Below, one piece after another: positions 43,200 to 54,619 of a DNA stretch of 64,000 nt. The notes under the pieces were generated by a model that had not been told where the DNA came from, made no database searches, and saw only the letters and a list, made by a program, of their open reading frames with translations. Made by a program: the position numbers and the translations under genes. Source of the DNA: Fallopia convolvulus (Eukaryota; Streptophyta; Magnoliopsida; Caryophyllales; Polygonaceae); assembly GCA_964016875.1 (NCBI GenBank), contig OZ024718.1:42695906-42759905 (forward strand), given 5' to 3'. Position 1 is the stretch's first letter. Every line of letters begins with the position of its first letter.

Positions 43200-44460
43200 T
43201 TTAGTTTTATAACATTCTCAAACAAAATTTACCCTTTTTGTTGGTGTAGAATTTTGCAAGAGATCCCTTTCATTTTCTGTTGTTGGTCTAATGACTTCTT
43301 TTTCACTTGCAATTGGTTGTTGCTGGTCTGATGAATTTTTTTTCCTAGATCTTGCCATTGCCAATTCAACCATTGTGGTTTGCTAAATTAAACCCTGCAA
43401 ATCCATTGAACAAAATAATTTAAAGTGATCCGTGGAGAGGTTAATCTGTATAATAACAAATTGTTAATAATGAAAATTTTGAAAATCAACTTATGTTTAA
43501 GTAAGAGAAAAACTAGACATGAGAGGTTTAATAGTCTTTTTTGTCACTATTTCTGTTGGAGCATTTCATACTTGCTCTACTTAATTAGTCTTCTAAATGT
43601 ACACACAGATAGATGCTTTAAAAAAGTCTTGCATAGTCTCAGGTTCAAAGGGAGACTCCATTCCTTTTTAACACAAGCCACAACTAGAAAAAACCTACAA
43701 TGGACCCAAAAATACTCTACATAGCCTTAGCCAAAACACCCAAAAATACTCCTTTAATATCCTAGGATTAGTAGCGTCAAGTCATCAACATGACTCCAAA
43801 GTCTTATAGCATTCTCAAATGAAATGTACCTTTTGGATTGGTGCAAAATTTTGCACAAGGTCCCTTTCATTTTCTATGCCTTCTTCTTTTTCACTTGGAA
43901 TTGTTTTTTGCTGGTGTGATGATTTTTTTCCTGGATCTTGCCATTTCCAATTCAACCATTGTGGTTTGTGGAATTAAACCATGCAAATCCATTGAACAAA
44001 ATAGTTTAAAGTGATCTGTTGTGAGGTTAATTCACTAAATCTGTACAATAACAAATTATTGATAATGAAAAATCTGAAATTTAGGTTATGTTTAGTAAGA
44101 GAAAAACTAGACAGGAGAGGTTAATTCATATTTCTATTAACTATTATGATCTCTAGTAAGACAAATGGACCAAGTAAAATCCTAGTTTTTTACACTATTG
44201 GAGTTGGAGCCTTTAATAGTTGCTCTAGTAAATCTCCAATAGTTTCGGAACAACTATGGATTTCAAAAAACCATGGCTTAAAAGTACCTATGATATGAAA
44301 CCTAGTAACCTTTTTTTGGCACTATTTCTGTTGGAGCCTTTCATTGTTGCTCTAGTTAGTCTTCTAAATGTACACACAAAGAGATTCTTCAACAAAATCC
44401 TGCATAGTCTCAGGTTGAAAGGGAGACTCATAAGCCTGCCTTCTTATTTATAAAATCACA
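43200..44460 (-). repeat. Tandem duplication of about 600 bp inside the outer CACTA
   Basis: 43200-43700 and 43825-44440 share long blocks in the same order: AATGAAAGGGA(c/t)C, CTAGATCTTGCCATT..CAATTCAACCATTGTGGTTTG, GTTTAAGTAAGAGAAAAACTAGACA, CTATTTCTGTTGGAGC, CTTCTAAATGTACACACA and CATAGTCTCAGGTT. Each copy includes a TNPA-like exon (ENERDLLQNSTPTK with donor GTAAAT; ENERDLVQNFAPIQK with donor GTACAT). Confidence 0.85.
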
Positions 44461-44836
44461 CCTTTATACATACCCTGAATGCAACAGATGAAAAAATTTA
44501 ACCAATAGCTTTATCACCACTAAATTTAAGTCAAGAGTTTAAGTCACTCTTGGTGCTTGATCACCACTAAATTTAACCAACAACTAAATGAAACTAGCAT
44601 TGGTTGACAAATGAAAAAAAATACTTCTTATTTCTTCTACGGGTGAGTCTTCATCAAATTCTTATCAAACCCAAAAGTCCAATTAACCAAGGAATAAAAA
44701 ATACTTAATATCCTAGGATTAGTAGCATCCAACCCTTTCTCTACTTTGCATAATTGCATCCGCACTATAAAAGCAAATATGAATCAAGCTCAAGACAAAA
44801 AACAACATCGACAGGCCAAAATAAATTACAAGTACC

Positions 44837-44973
44837 TTTTTTGCTCGTGCGGAGTTTTGCACGACATCCACTTCTTCTTCACCATCTTCGTTCTCACTAG
44901 GTTGATATTCTCCATCTCCATTTGGCAAGTCATATGAATTCAATTCGTCTGTGGTGTCATCTCCTTCTGACAT
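44837..44973 (-). pseudogene. Acidic first exon of the TNPA-like gene
   Basis: ATG at 44971-44973 (minus), reading MSEGDDTTDELNSYDL, EYQPSENEDGEEEVDVVQNS and ending AKK before GTACTTG. Acidic N-termini are common in these plant transposon proteins. Its last residues resemble those of the duplicated exons at 43240 and 43845 (VVQNSARAKK, LLQNSTPTKR, LVQNFAPIQK), so the exon appears to exist in three versions. Confidence 0.55.
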
Positions 44974-45399
44974 AATTTTTTTTGGCTAAAGCGTAGTTGG
45001 AATGCAGAATTTGTTTTGCCAAAGATCCTAAACCCGCTGCTTCCATCCTTGATGCATTTAGTTCAAGAGTATTTAGCCTCTTTTTCTCATACATTGTCAT
45101 GCACTAAGCCTTTGAAGATTGAGACTTCCTCTTCATTTTTGCAGCTTAAAAAGTTAGATTAGAAGCATAATCATTTCTCTTTCACACAGTGATAAAAATA
45201 AGCAAAAAATAACATCATTAAACAAAACAAGAAATAACATCATGATACAAAAGATGAATAATTTTAGTAGCCTTTTAAAGGATTAAGATGACAACTTCGG
45301 TGTGCGAAACTTTATCAAATCAAATGGAAAACTATAAAAGCAATATTATAACTATGATGCAGTAAATTATGTTTGAAAAATTAGTTTTTACCTATACAA
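44974..45399. other. Spacer between TNPA-like and TNP2-like genes
   Basis: A minus-strand piece reading RKRGKYS / NASRMEAAGLGSLAKQIL (about 44990-45110) could be a further exon. Otherwise nothing is seen. Confidence 0.35.
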
Positions 45400-47381
45400 T
45401 TAATAAAGTTCTCTAGGAGGATTATAGACAACAAAAGACCATCCTTGTTTCTTAGGATCTTCTACAAAGTAAACTTGATGTGCTTGAGATGCAAAGATGA
45501 ATGGTTCATCTTCATAAATGAACTTATTGCGATTGATTCGAGTGAGGCCATAGTCGTCCTTTTCAGCATGAAACCATCTACACTTAAACAAAAAGACACT
45601 ATTATTTCCTTGGTAATATATTTCAATGATTTCGTGGATCGATCCAAAGTAAGCAACACCTCCCATGACGAGATTTTGGTCGTTACTGATGGCAAAACTA
45701 GGAGTTAAAGCCGTTAAAGTTACTCCATAATTTTGGGTTATGGAATTTGCATCACGATTCATTGTATGAAACTTATACCCATTGATGCAATAACCTCTGT
45801 AATTTTTTGCAATATAAGATGGCCCTATTGCTAGCCATTTAATATGCTCAAGTACTTCTTCAGCGGCTTGCTCATGCACATAAAGAACCTTCTCCTTAAA
45901 CCAAGCAACAAAATCTCTATTGTGGACATGAGCACTATCCCATTTTCTTTTCCTTGAATGGATCACAACAGTCAAATGCTCCCTGAAATTCATTATATAT
46001 TCAACTAGGTCTTGGTGATTATAAGACAGACTAAAGCAGAAAGCAGAAAAAAAAACTTAATTTCTTACTTGATGTATTTCTCAACTTCCTCTAACCCACA
46101 ATTGAATAAGACATATTTGTGAGCCTGATTTCACGTGGTGACATCAATCTTTTAAGCACCATAATCCTTCTTTACTTTTCCTTTTCCCATTATAGGATTA
46201 CCTAATCTTGGAAACACAATTTCTTTTTCATTTCCATCAACTACCTCTTTTATTGGAACACTAGAAGCAAGTGTAGAATCACCTAAGTATCTTGCAAAAA
46301 ATGTCACACACTCCTCGACAATGTATCCTTCGGCAATTGAGCCCTCTGGATGACTCTTATTTCGAACATAGGACTTTAATTCTCGAAGGAATCTTTCAAC
46401 AAGATACATCCATCTTGAGCAAACTGGTCCACCGAGCCTAATTTCTTCGACAATGTGGACAAATAAGTGAACCATGATATCAAAAAAAGTAGACGGAAAA
46501 ATCTTTTCAAACGCACAAAGAGTATGAACAATATAAGCCTGCAACTCATCAAGATAATCAAAGTTAATAACCTTACTACAAACTCCCCTAAAAAAAGAGC
46601 TCAATTTAATTAAGGGGAGTGCAACATCCTTGCATAATGTTGTCATGGCTGCAATTGGAAGCAAATATTGCATTTGAAGATGTGCATCATGACTTTTGTA
46701 TCCAACAACTTTTCTTTTAGCAACCTGGACACAACGTGCAATGTTTGACCCACAATCTTTTGGTAATTTGGCCTTTTTAACACATTACAAAATCTGCATT
46801 TTTCACTTATTGGCATCCAAAATCTTGACTTTTGCATTTCAATTTTTCCATCTCCATATTCCTTAAGCTGAAGATCAGGCATAATATTCATTTCTTTCAA
46901 ATCCACGTGTTCTTTCAAGTGATCTTTTTTCTTTCCAGGCATGTCTAGCAAAGTTCCAAGCACAATGTCACACACATTTTTTTCAATGTTCATCACATCA
47001 AGGTAATGACCACAAGAAATACTATTCCAATAAGGCAATTGAAAAAATATTCACAATTTTTTTCCATGGATTTTCATCAAGTGCTCTCTTCTTATTCTTC
47101 TTCTTTGTATCTTCTATCTTGCCAAATTCATTCTGGTAATTGGCCAGCAATGCTAAAATATCATCCCCTGTTAAGCAGTCTGGTGCAATACTTGCATCAG
47201 TCCTTTGTGGATCATCAATCCCCAAAAACCTTTGATGATCCATGTAAAAAATTCTTTTTGCTTTTGGGCAAATACTCTGTTCTCGTTTCTTAATGGCAGT
47301 TTGGGCATGCTCTCGCACCTTTTGTACTCCAACCTGACAACATTGAATAAGCAGGAAAGTCACCAACACTGAACATTAATG
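45400..47381 (-). pseudogene. TNP2-like CACTA transposase, C-terminal two thirds
   Basis: Minus strand from the gypsy border. 47369-47040: region before the core with FYMDHQRFLGIDDPQR and DILALLANYQNEFGK. 47038-46740: LPYW..HYLDVMNIEKNVCD and GTLLDMPGKKKDH, a hallmark of TNP2 proteins. 46730-46152: GYKSHDAHLQMQYLLPIA followed by the DUF4218 region (FPSTFFDIMVHLFVHI, CSRWMYLVERFLRELK). After an intron or break, 45993-45400: DUF4216 (KWLAIGPSYIAKNYRGYCIN, MGGVAYFGSI, CRWFHAEKDDYG, FIFASQAHQVYFVEDP). This transposase cuts and joins element ends. Frameshifts near 47040 and 46735 and a stop near 46120 break it, and the N-terminal portion is separated by the gypsy insertion and lies outside the window. 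Confidence 0.88.
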
Positions 47382-47383
47382 CT

Positions 47384-48671
47384 TGATGTCCCCCTTTTTA
47401 ATTATGTTTTTAGGGTGTGTTTTTGTGTGTTTGACTCTTTTTCTTTAGTTTTGTGTTTTGTTTTGAATCGTTTGTGTAGGTTTTCGTATTTTCTTAAGAT
47501 ATGGAGTCTACATAAGCTTTGGTGGTGTTTTGTAGGTTTTTATAAGCTGTTTGGAGCACTTTTGAGGAAAAGAGCAAAAATCGAGGAGAAACACTTAAGA
47601 AAAAGCTCAAGGAATGAAGTTCATAAATTCATTGAAGATCAAGTTTGAGCTTGGAAAGAAGTAGAGAAAATCGTTACAAAGACATAGGAAAAAAATCGAG
47701 TCAAACGGAGGTGTAAGGAACCCGCTACGGAAGTTTTACTCTAGGCTGTTTTTAGTGCTGAACAGGCTCGGTACTGAGGGTCCCGTGTCGGTGGCAAAGA
47801 CCGAGTCGGCGCAATTAAATATCTTTTGTCTATTTCCTTTTATGTTATTAGATAGATAGAAGGGATATATCTTATTAGAAGATTTATTTCCTTATAGTTA
47901 GCTCTTAGATAGATTAGTTTCTCTATAAATACCCTTCTCTAGCTCTTGTTTTGACACACACACACACACGATTCATTGGAGGAGAGAAGAGAGGGGCGTA
48001 CGAGGGAGGAGAGACGAGTTTTGTAGAGGTTACTTGGAAGACAAGTTTTGTTTGGATTCAAAGTTGTAAGCTTTCTCTTTTAATTTAATTCAATTGTTTT
48101 TAATCATGCTTTGTGAGTAGTTCTCTCCTTCTAAGGTTGGAGTTAAACCCAAAAATGGTTATGCATGCTTGTTTGTGATCATGTCTTGATTGTTTTTATT
48201 GCATGAATCTATTCTCTGGTTCTTAACCCTTGAAACGGAAGTTGATAGGAATTTCTCATTCATAGTTAAAGCGAAAGCGGAAACCTTGAATCAGAATAGT
48301 CAATTTAGGGTTCTGAAGCGAAAGCGGATCTATCCTAGTTGAAGTAGAAGAGATTAGATAGTAAGTTTATTGATTGAACGAAAGTTAGTTGATTTACTTG
48401 CTTAGGTTGACGAAGGTTGAGACCTCTATGTGATAAAAGCATGATCTTTATGTTTCATTAGCGTTGGCATGCATAATTGTTGTTGTGGGGATACCCTAAA
48501 CCTTATAATTTCTCTTCCTTGATATAAAAAATCCTTGCTTTTCTCTCTTACTTGCGCTCTAAGTAAGAACAGAACTTGATACTGACTATCTCCCGTGGAC
48601 GAACCTGACTCCCCTGTACTAAGCGGGGTATTGGTTATAAATTTATTTCTTGTCAAGAAACCCTTTCAACA
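47384..48671 (+). repeat. 5' LTR of the gypsy element
   Basis: Contains a TATAAATACCC box (about 47923-47934), likely the promoter, followed by an (AC)n run at 47954-47969 and a GAGGAGAGAAGAGAGG leader. Compared with the 3' copy it lacks about 20 bp in the CTCGGTACCGAGG repeat near 47770. Confidence 0.92.
47921..47935 (+). promoter_or_regulatory. Likely TATA box of the gypsy LTR
   Basis: CTCTATAAATACCCTT, a good plant TATA context, is conserved in the 3' LTR copy (about 63868-63880). It lies upstream of the leader that would start the element RNA. Confidence 0.6.
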
Positions 48672-48673
48672 AA

Positions 48674-49023
48674 TTAGCGCCGTTGCCGAGGAGATTTCAA
48701 TAGTGCCAAGTTTTGTTCTTTCAGCGTTTTTCAGGACTCTGTAGAATCGGTAACGACACCTTAGGGTCGGTACCGACCCTGTCGGAAATCCAGTTTTTCT
48801 TTCTTCTTTTATTTGTTTGCTTTTAGGACCTCTTTCGAGTCGGTAACGACCCTATCTAGGTCGGTACCGACCCTGTCGACAGGTTGTTGCTTCTTTCTTT
48901 TCAGTTTTTATTTTACGGGATCTCTGCAGACTTGATACCGACCCTTTGGGCCTCGGTACCGACCCTCTCCGAGAACCCGTTTTGCTTTTGATTTCGTTTT
49001 TGTTTTTGTTTTGCTTGTAGTGT
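48674..49023 (+). repeat. Gypsy leader with GGTCGGTACCGACCC palindromes
   Basis: Between the primer binding site and gag, five to six copies of the motif occur, in pairs: TCGGTAACGACACC / GGGTCGGTACCGACCCT, GTCGGTAACGACCCT / GGTCGGTACCGACCCT, and TTGATACCGACCCT / CTCGGTACCGACCCT. Each pair is separated by about 10 bases and pairs are spaced by about 70-90 bp of T-rich spacer. Confidence 0.85.
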
Positions 49024-50875
49024 ATGCCAGCTGAAGGACACCGAGTTGTCTCTAATCTAGTAGTGGACTCTGAACCCGAGCGATCCTTCCACCGCCGAAT
49101 AAGAGAACGCAAAGCAATGGCTGCGCCTGAAGAGATGGCTCAACAAATGGCTGCACTTCGAGCTCAGATAGAGGCAATGCAGAGAGAAAAAGATAATGCA
49201 GCTGCTGAATTTGAACGTGAACGAGAGCACACTGCCCGTCTGCATGAGTAGTTGAATGCCTATCCAAGGAATGCTAAACAGTACATGCTTCCAGAACTGA
49301 GGGTGCCAGAGTCCGCTATTGAGCTTCCTGAAATAGAGAAGACCTTTGAGATCAAACCTCAATTCATATCCTTGATCAAAAGGGCTCAGTTTGAGGGAAA
49401 ATCCACTAAGTGCCCAATAGAACATATTAGAAATTTCCTTGATTTATGTGACACTATTGCTGCTAACGGTGTCTCTTTAGAATATGTTCTGTTGAAAGCT
49501 TTCAAGTGGTCTCTTGCAGGAAAGGCCCTGAGCTGGTTAGAAAGCCTACCTCCCAAGTCAATAAAGAAGTGGGAAACTCTGCATGACTTGTTCATGAAAA
49601 AGTTCTTCCCTCCCGCTAAGACAACGGAGTTAAGAAAACGTATCACCTCCTACCACCAACTGCCTAATGAGACCTTTGTGGAGACGTGGGAGAGATTCAA
49701 GGAGATGCTCAAACAATGCCCTACCCATGGGCAACCACAATATGTGCTCCTAGAAATCTTCTTCTAAGGGATCAATGTTGAGACGAAAAACCGCATCAAC
49801 CTGCACACTGCTTGAAGTTTCATTGAGATGGATCCCGATGAGGCGTGGGCGTTGCTTGACAAATAAACCAATTATGATGCTATGTATGGCACACAACAAG
49901 CCCAACAACCTCAAAGACGTCTCTATACACCAAACAAGGATGAGGTCGACCCTAAAGTAAAGCACCAATTCTTGCAAGATGAGATCAATCGTCTGAAAAA
50001 GCAGGTAAGTTATCTTAAATCATCTCCTTCTTGTCAAGAATGCGGGTCTCAAGCCCATGCTACTTCTGCCTGCACTAACTTGCAACAGGTTTGTGCTGTT
50101 GAGGCATATGAAGAAGCTAATTACATGAGGGGTCCATATAGGAACCAAGGTAATACTTTTTATGCAGGGAGGAATAACAATCAGCCCACCTGGGCCAACT
50201 ATGGCCAAGGAAGCCCACCTCCTCAACAAGATCAAAGGGTTCCTCCTTACAGACCACCGGGCTATCAAAAGCCACCTTCATGGGTACAAGGGCTACAAGA
50301 GGGGATTCACGGAGTCCATAACAAGATTGATGGAGTCCGTTCCGACCTAAATCATCAGATGAAAGATGTACAAGCCCAATTAGGAGAGTTAGATACATGG
50401 AGAAAAAGCGTCAACTCCTAACTTGGCAACCTTGTGGCACAAGTTCTGAGACCTCAAGGGCAACTCTCGGGCTGTCCCAAAGAGAACCCGAGAGGCCAAA
50501 TTGCAGCCGTCCACCTCCGAAGCGGAAAGACACTACCGGACCGTGCTGAAACCAAGGAGAAAAAGCCTGGTAACGAGGAAATTGCCCCCGCCAGGGTCGA
50601 TACCGACCCACATACACTCGGTGTCGAGGCTTCACGGGTCGTTAACGACCCATCCAGGCCAGGTAAGTCTTTTGAACCAAATTCTCAACTCGTTACCGAC
50701 CTCCCTAGGGTCGGTAGACCCTTTATCTACATCGATCGACCCTCTTGTCGATTCGGTGGGGCCTCGATTCGGGTTTCTCTCTATCCCTATTCCATCAAAA
50801 ACTCTTCCATTCCCAATTAAGAAGTCTAATGATGTCACGGAAGGAAAGTTTAGACGGTTTGTTAAGATTCTTTAA
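49024..50875 (+). pseudogene. Athila-like gag
   Basis: ATG at 49024 (MPAEGHRVVSN). A short coiled-coil region (QMAALRAQIEAMQREKDNAA) is followed, after a TAG at 49249, by the retrotransposon gag core (FEGKSTKCPIEHIRNFLDLC, LSWLESLPPKSI, TFVETWERFKEMLKQCPTHG). After further stops near 49765, 49813 and 49864 comes a linker with one degenerate zinc knuckle (CQECGSQAHATSAC) and the lineage block GCPKENPRGQIAAVHLRSGK. The frame is kept over 1.5 kb despite at least five stops, several compatible with C-to-T change of CAG or CGA codons. A +1 shift between about 50560 and 50800 leads into the protease frame. In an intact element gag forms the particle. Confidence 0.85.
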
Positions 50876-51954
50876 GGGTTAAATATTTCAATTCCATTTA
50901 CTAAAGCCCTTAATGAAATGCCTGCCTACATTAAATTTTTAAAAGAGATTTTGAGCAGGAAAAGATCTATCTCAGAGCTGTCAAGTGAAGTCCGATCTAT
51001 AAATCTCCCTGAGAAACTCGATGATCCAGGTAAGTTTGCAATTTCAATAGGTATTAGAACTCAGCGTTTTAAAGCTTTATGTGATCTAGGTGCTAGTGCC
51101 AGTTTATTACCATTGTCTATCTGGACCAAGGCTAACATAGGACCACTTGAGCCTATTGATATGAATCTCTACATGGCGGATAGATCTTCTGTAAAAGCAA
51201 CTGGAGTCGTTGACGACGTCCCTATCCAAGTTGGAAAATTCTTTGTTCCCAACGACTTCATTGTTCTAGACATGCCAGAAGACCCTATGGTACCAATCAT
51301 TCTTGGAAGACCATTCTTAGCCACCGAATGAGCAAGAGTTGATGTCAGAAAAGGGTTTCTCACGTTTTATATAGGAGAAGAGAAGGTCGAATTTCATTTC
51401 AAACCGGCCGTGAATGAGGTTGCTAGTTGTAGTACTGAGGAGCTTACCCACCCACCATGGTTCGGTGTCGATCCCTCTCTGAGTATGGAAACAAGCAATG
51501 TCAATGGAGACACGCCTATCAAGGAGCCTACCGACCCCCCATGGGTCGGTAACGACCCATTCCTAAAGGAGTACGATGCTGGAGATGGATTCAGGCACGA
51601 TACCAAGGTACTTCCTGACCCCGCAGGGTTGGTAACGACCCCCTGCACCTCGGTACCGACTCCCTTAACGAGCCCTTCTCTGAACAATCAAGGTGAGTTT
51701 TCTTGTTCTGATTCAATAAATTCTGGTCATGATCCCTTCTCCTATCCTTGTTCTACATTAAATCCTACTGTTAGAACTATGAAGAAGTCGAAACCTCCTT
51801 GGTTTTCGGATTTTTCTAACCCTGTTGTAGGATTACCAAGCATTCTTGTGGATGATAGAGGACCACATATTTTGGAGAGAAGCTTTGATGTTTTTCAGGC
51901 TAAGTATGGGGTTTCTTTTGATCCCTACAAAGCTGGATGGAAGCCGCCCTGATC
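50876..51954 (+). pseudogene. Athila-like protease and tail
   Basis: It opens with ISIPFTKALNEMPAYIKFLK, the block before protease. The aspartic protease active site reads FKALCDLGASASLLPLSIW, where the catalytic Asp and the L-G-A-S motif are kept, followed by DFIVLDMPEDPMVPIILGRPFL, the flap/C-terminal block. A TGA at 51329 (compatible with CGA) interrupts it, after which the frame continues through a Pro-rich tail carrying TDPPWVGNDPF-type repeats to a stop at 51952. In Athila elements RT follows here; in this copy the coding simply ends and the non-coding GGGAGGCAACCC-type sequence begins. Confidence 0.85.
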
Positions 51955-53796
51955 CGCCAAGGTAAGTTCGTCGGGCTGACGACGTTAAACATAGCGCTTA
52001 CGAGAGGCAACCCGCTTTTTGTTTTTACTTTTAAGTTTTTGCTTTCTTAGATCTTTTTGCTAGATTTCTTTTGACTTGTTTTTAGCTTAGATTAGTGTAG
52101 TAGGGATAGAAGTTTTTCTAAAGTGACTCAGGTACAAGAAGATGAAATGCTACAACAAAGAAGATAACAATCAAAAGCATTCGGTGGCAATTCAGCAACC
52201 TCGTTACCGACCCGCACAGGTTCGGTACCGACCCTCTACAGTAATCCAAGAAAAATTCAACCTCCTCAAGTGATTAATGGTTTCAAACAGCTTCAGTTTT
52301 ATTTTGTGAGTTCCCTTTTCTTTATCCTCTTTATTTTTTTTAAACAATGAGGACACTGTTTTGTTTAAGTATGGGGTGGGGGAAAAGGAAACTCAGTTTT
52401 AGTTTTTTGTGTTAGTTTTGTGTCTTTTGTTTGTGTTTATAGGATTGATAATACTCCACTTAGATGTCCTATGATATGCTTTAACTTGCTTGATCATGTA
52501 ATTCCTTTAGCATGTTTGGATAAGCTTTGCTTGAATCATGTTGAAAAATTGTTTTTATGTGGATATTTAGCATGTGATGAAATTGAGCACATATGATCTT
52601 AGGTAGAGGTGACTGAAATCCAACAAAAATTGCTACCTAGTGAGTTGGTTTTTGGCCTTATAGGGAGAACATCAAGAATCCCTCTTCTTTTCTTGTGTGA
52701 TTTACTCTCCTTATGCATATTATCTCTTATCATTGATATGGTTATCTATTTCTTGAGACCTTTATGAGATATTAGTTCATTGCATGTAAGATCATATGAT
52801 GGAGAACTTATTTGTTTTAAACCACTTTTTATCCTCTCTTTTTACCTACCTTATAATTATCCTCTTTTTGAAGCTAAATTGAGCCTTAAAGCCTTTTATT
52901 TATAGATCCACAAAATTGTTCCCTAGCCGAGATAAGCTTGACCCTATCCGGGGATTAGGACTTAGTGTTGGTTGAGATGGTTTTGTTGAGTGAGATTGTT
53001 TGGTTCAAGTGTGGGGTAATATGGGTTGGGAAAAGAAAGTCTTGCAGTTTATCATGTAAAAGGAGTTTGGTTCCCTGAATGCACTTACAAAAGAAGTGGA
53101 AAGTAAAGCTGGAAAAAAGAAAGAGAAGAAGAAATGAGCAGACATCGTTACCGACCCTAGTGGGGTTCGATACCGACCTTTCGAAAAAAAATCAGCAATG
53201 AAAAGAAAGATAAGAAAAATCAAAAGCTGGAAAAAAGAAGTTTGCATGAGTAAAATTTTCCTTGTTGTTTTATAAGCAAGATTAGTTGGGATATTTAAAG
53301 GGGGTTAAAGAGATGAGTTTGAGCAAAAAGTTTGAGAGAGTTTGGTATGATCTTTTATGAAGTTTTGGAAATGTGTGAGTTGTTAGGAGTCTTTATTCCC
53401 GGATATTATTAACACCACATGACCAAAATATTTCCACGCCTATTTGAAATTACCAATCCCCATTACAACCTCGCCGAATGGAAACTTCTATGAAGTTTTT
53501 CATTAAGCCTAAGTTCTCTTGATGATTTTTATGTGTTTTGACATCTCCGGTGGAGAGTTTGGTGATATAAGTAACAATGACTATGTTGATTTTTGTATAT
53601 TGGATTGAGTTGAGAGTTGTTATTATAAGCCCAAACACTTGAGAGTTGAGATAAACACATTACCCTTGTGAGGTTGGATTTGTAGTTGCTTTTGCTTGAG
53701 GTTGCTTACATTTGTGTGATGACGTTAGATTCACTTTTCTATTTCTACTTGAGTTTTGATGTTGCTTTTTTATAAGGGTATTGACTTGATACATGT
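51955..53796 (+). other. Gypsy 3' non-coding region (left part)
   Basis: T-rich sequence without protein motifs. Contains AAGCGCTTACGAGAGGCAACCC-like and AAGTATGGGGTGGGGG lineage phrases and two more pairs of the GTTACCGACCC / GGTACCGACCC motif (about 52203-52233 and 53146-53177). The short minus-strand frames here have no family resemblance. Confidence 0.7.
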
Positions 53797-54562
53797 TGTT
53801 AGAAAAGCTGGAGGCTTTGATTTTGATGGTTCCAAACGTCTGTCACGTGAACGACCTCGAGTCTTTGAAAGGAGTCGTCAACATTAGTTAGGTCGTCGAC
53901 GTGTGTTGAAGGCAGATCTTGGAGATCTTGAAGATGCGTGAGATCTTGGTAGTTTGGATAGTATAATATTGTTTTAGGAAAGATCTTATGCAGATTATAT
54001 TGTAAGCCGTTTATGCTTTTATCCTAAGTCGTTATTGATTGTAATCCTTTTATATGCTTAGGATGATTTTGTAAAGATAATAGAAATAATATCTTGCCAT
54101 AATCGAATTGGAAGATATTATTCTCTCTTATCTGACCTAGTTTATGTGTATTTAATCTAAGGTTTTAGATTAGATAGAACACGAACTCATACTCCATTTT
54201 GTGCTAAGAAAGAAACGAGAGTTCGAGAGGAAGACGTAGGCTTTTGTTAGATTGAGTGCGGGTTGTAGTTACTCAGTTCACAACGAGTTTTAGAGTACTT
54301 GGGAAGTAGGTCTAGATCCAGGGTGTTCGTGTAACTAGTCCAAAAGATCAATAAAGCAAGCTACGACTTTTAATCCTTCCAAGCGAGAACTTGGAAGGGA
54401 GTGGTTTTTACACTTGGTTGATTGAGTTAATCAAACAAGTGTTTCCACTATAAAAACTTCGTGTTCAAGTAAGTCTTTCCTGTAGTTCATTTCCGCTGCA
54501 TTTACTTAAGAGGTTGACGACTTAGTTGAGATCGACAACCTAGACGTACTAACGATCCTACA
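53797..54562 (+). repeat. 5' LTR of copia C
   Basis: 766 bp, TG...CA. Confidence 0.95.
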
Positions 54563-54619
54563 ATTGGTATCAAAGCTTTGGCTCTAGATTTGTTTTAGTA
54601 CTCGTAATTCACAGGAAAG

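Larger units (their letters stand above)
35196..47383 (-). mobile_element. Large CACTA (En/Spm) element with both transposon genes, truncated by the window
   Basis: The proposed low end is CACTACCTATTCTCGGGCC (35196), followed to about 35570 by many copies of CCGTTAC/CCATTAC/GGTAACGG in both orientations, as expected of a CACTA end. The minus strand then carries a spliced Transposase_24-type (TNPA-like) gene and a TNP2-like gene. The TNP2 part is cut at 47383 by a gypsy element that runs past the window, so the other terminus is not seen. Three insertions sit inside: a hAT MITE, a second CACTA element and the gypsy element. The left TIR is inferred without its partner. Confidence 0.7.

Noticed and set aside
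53005..53247. Minus-strand ORF in the gypsy 3' region
   Set aside because: No family features; lies in T-rich non-coding sequence containing the palindrome motif.
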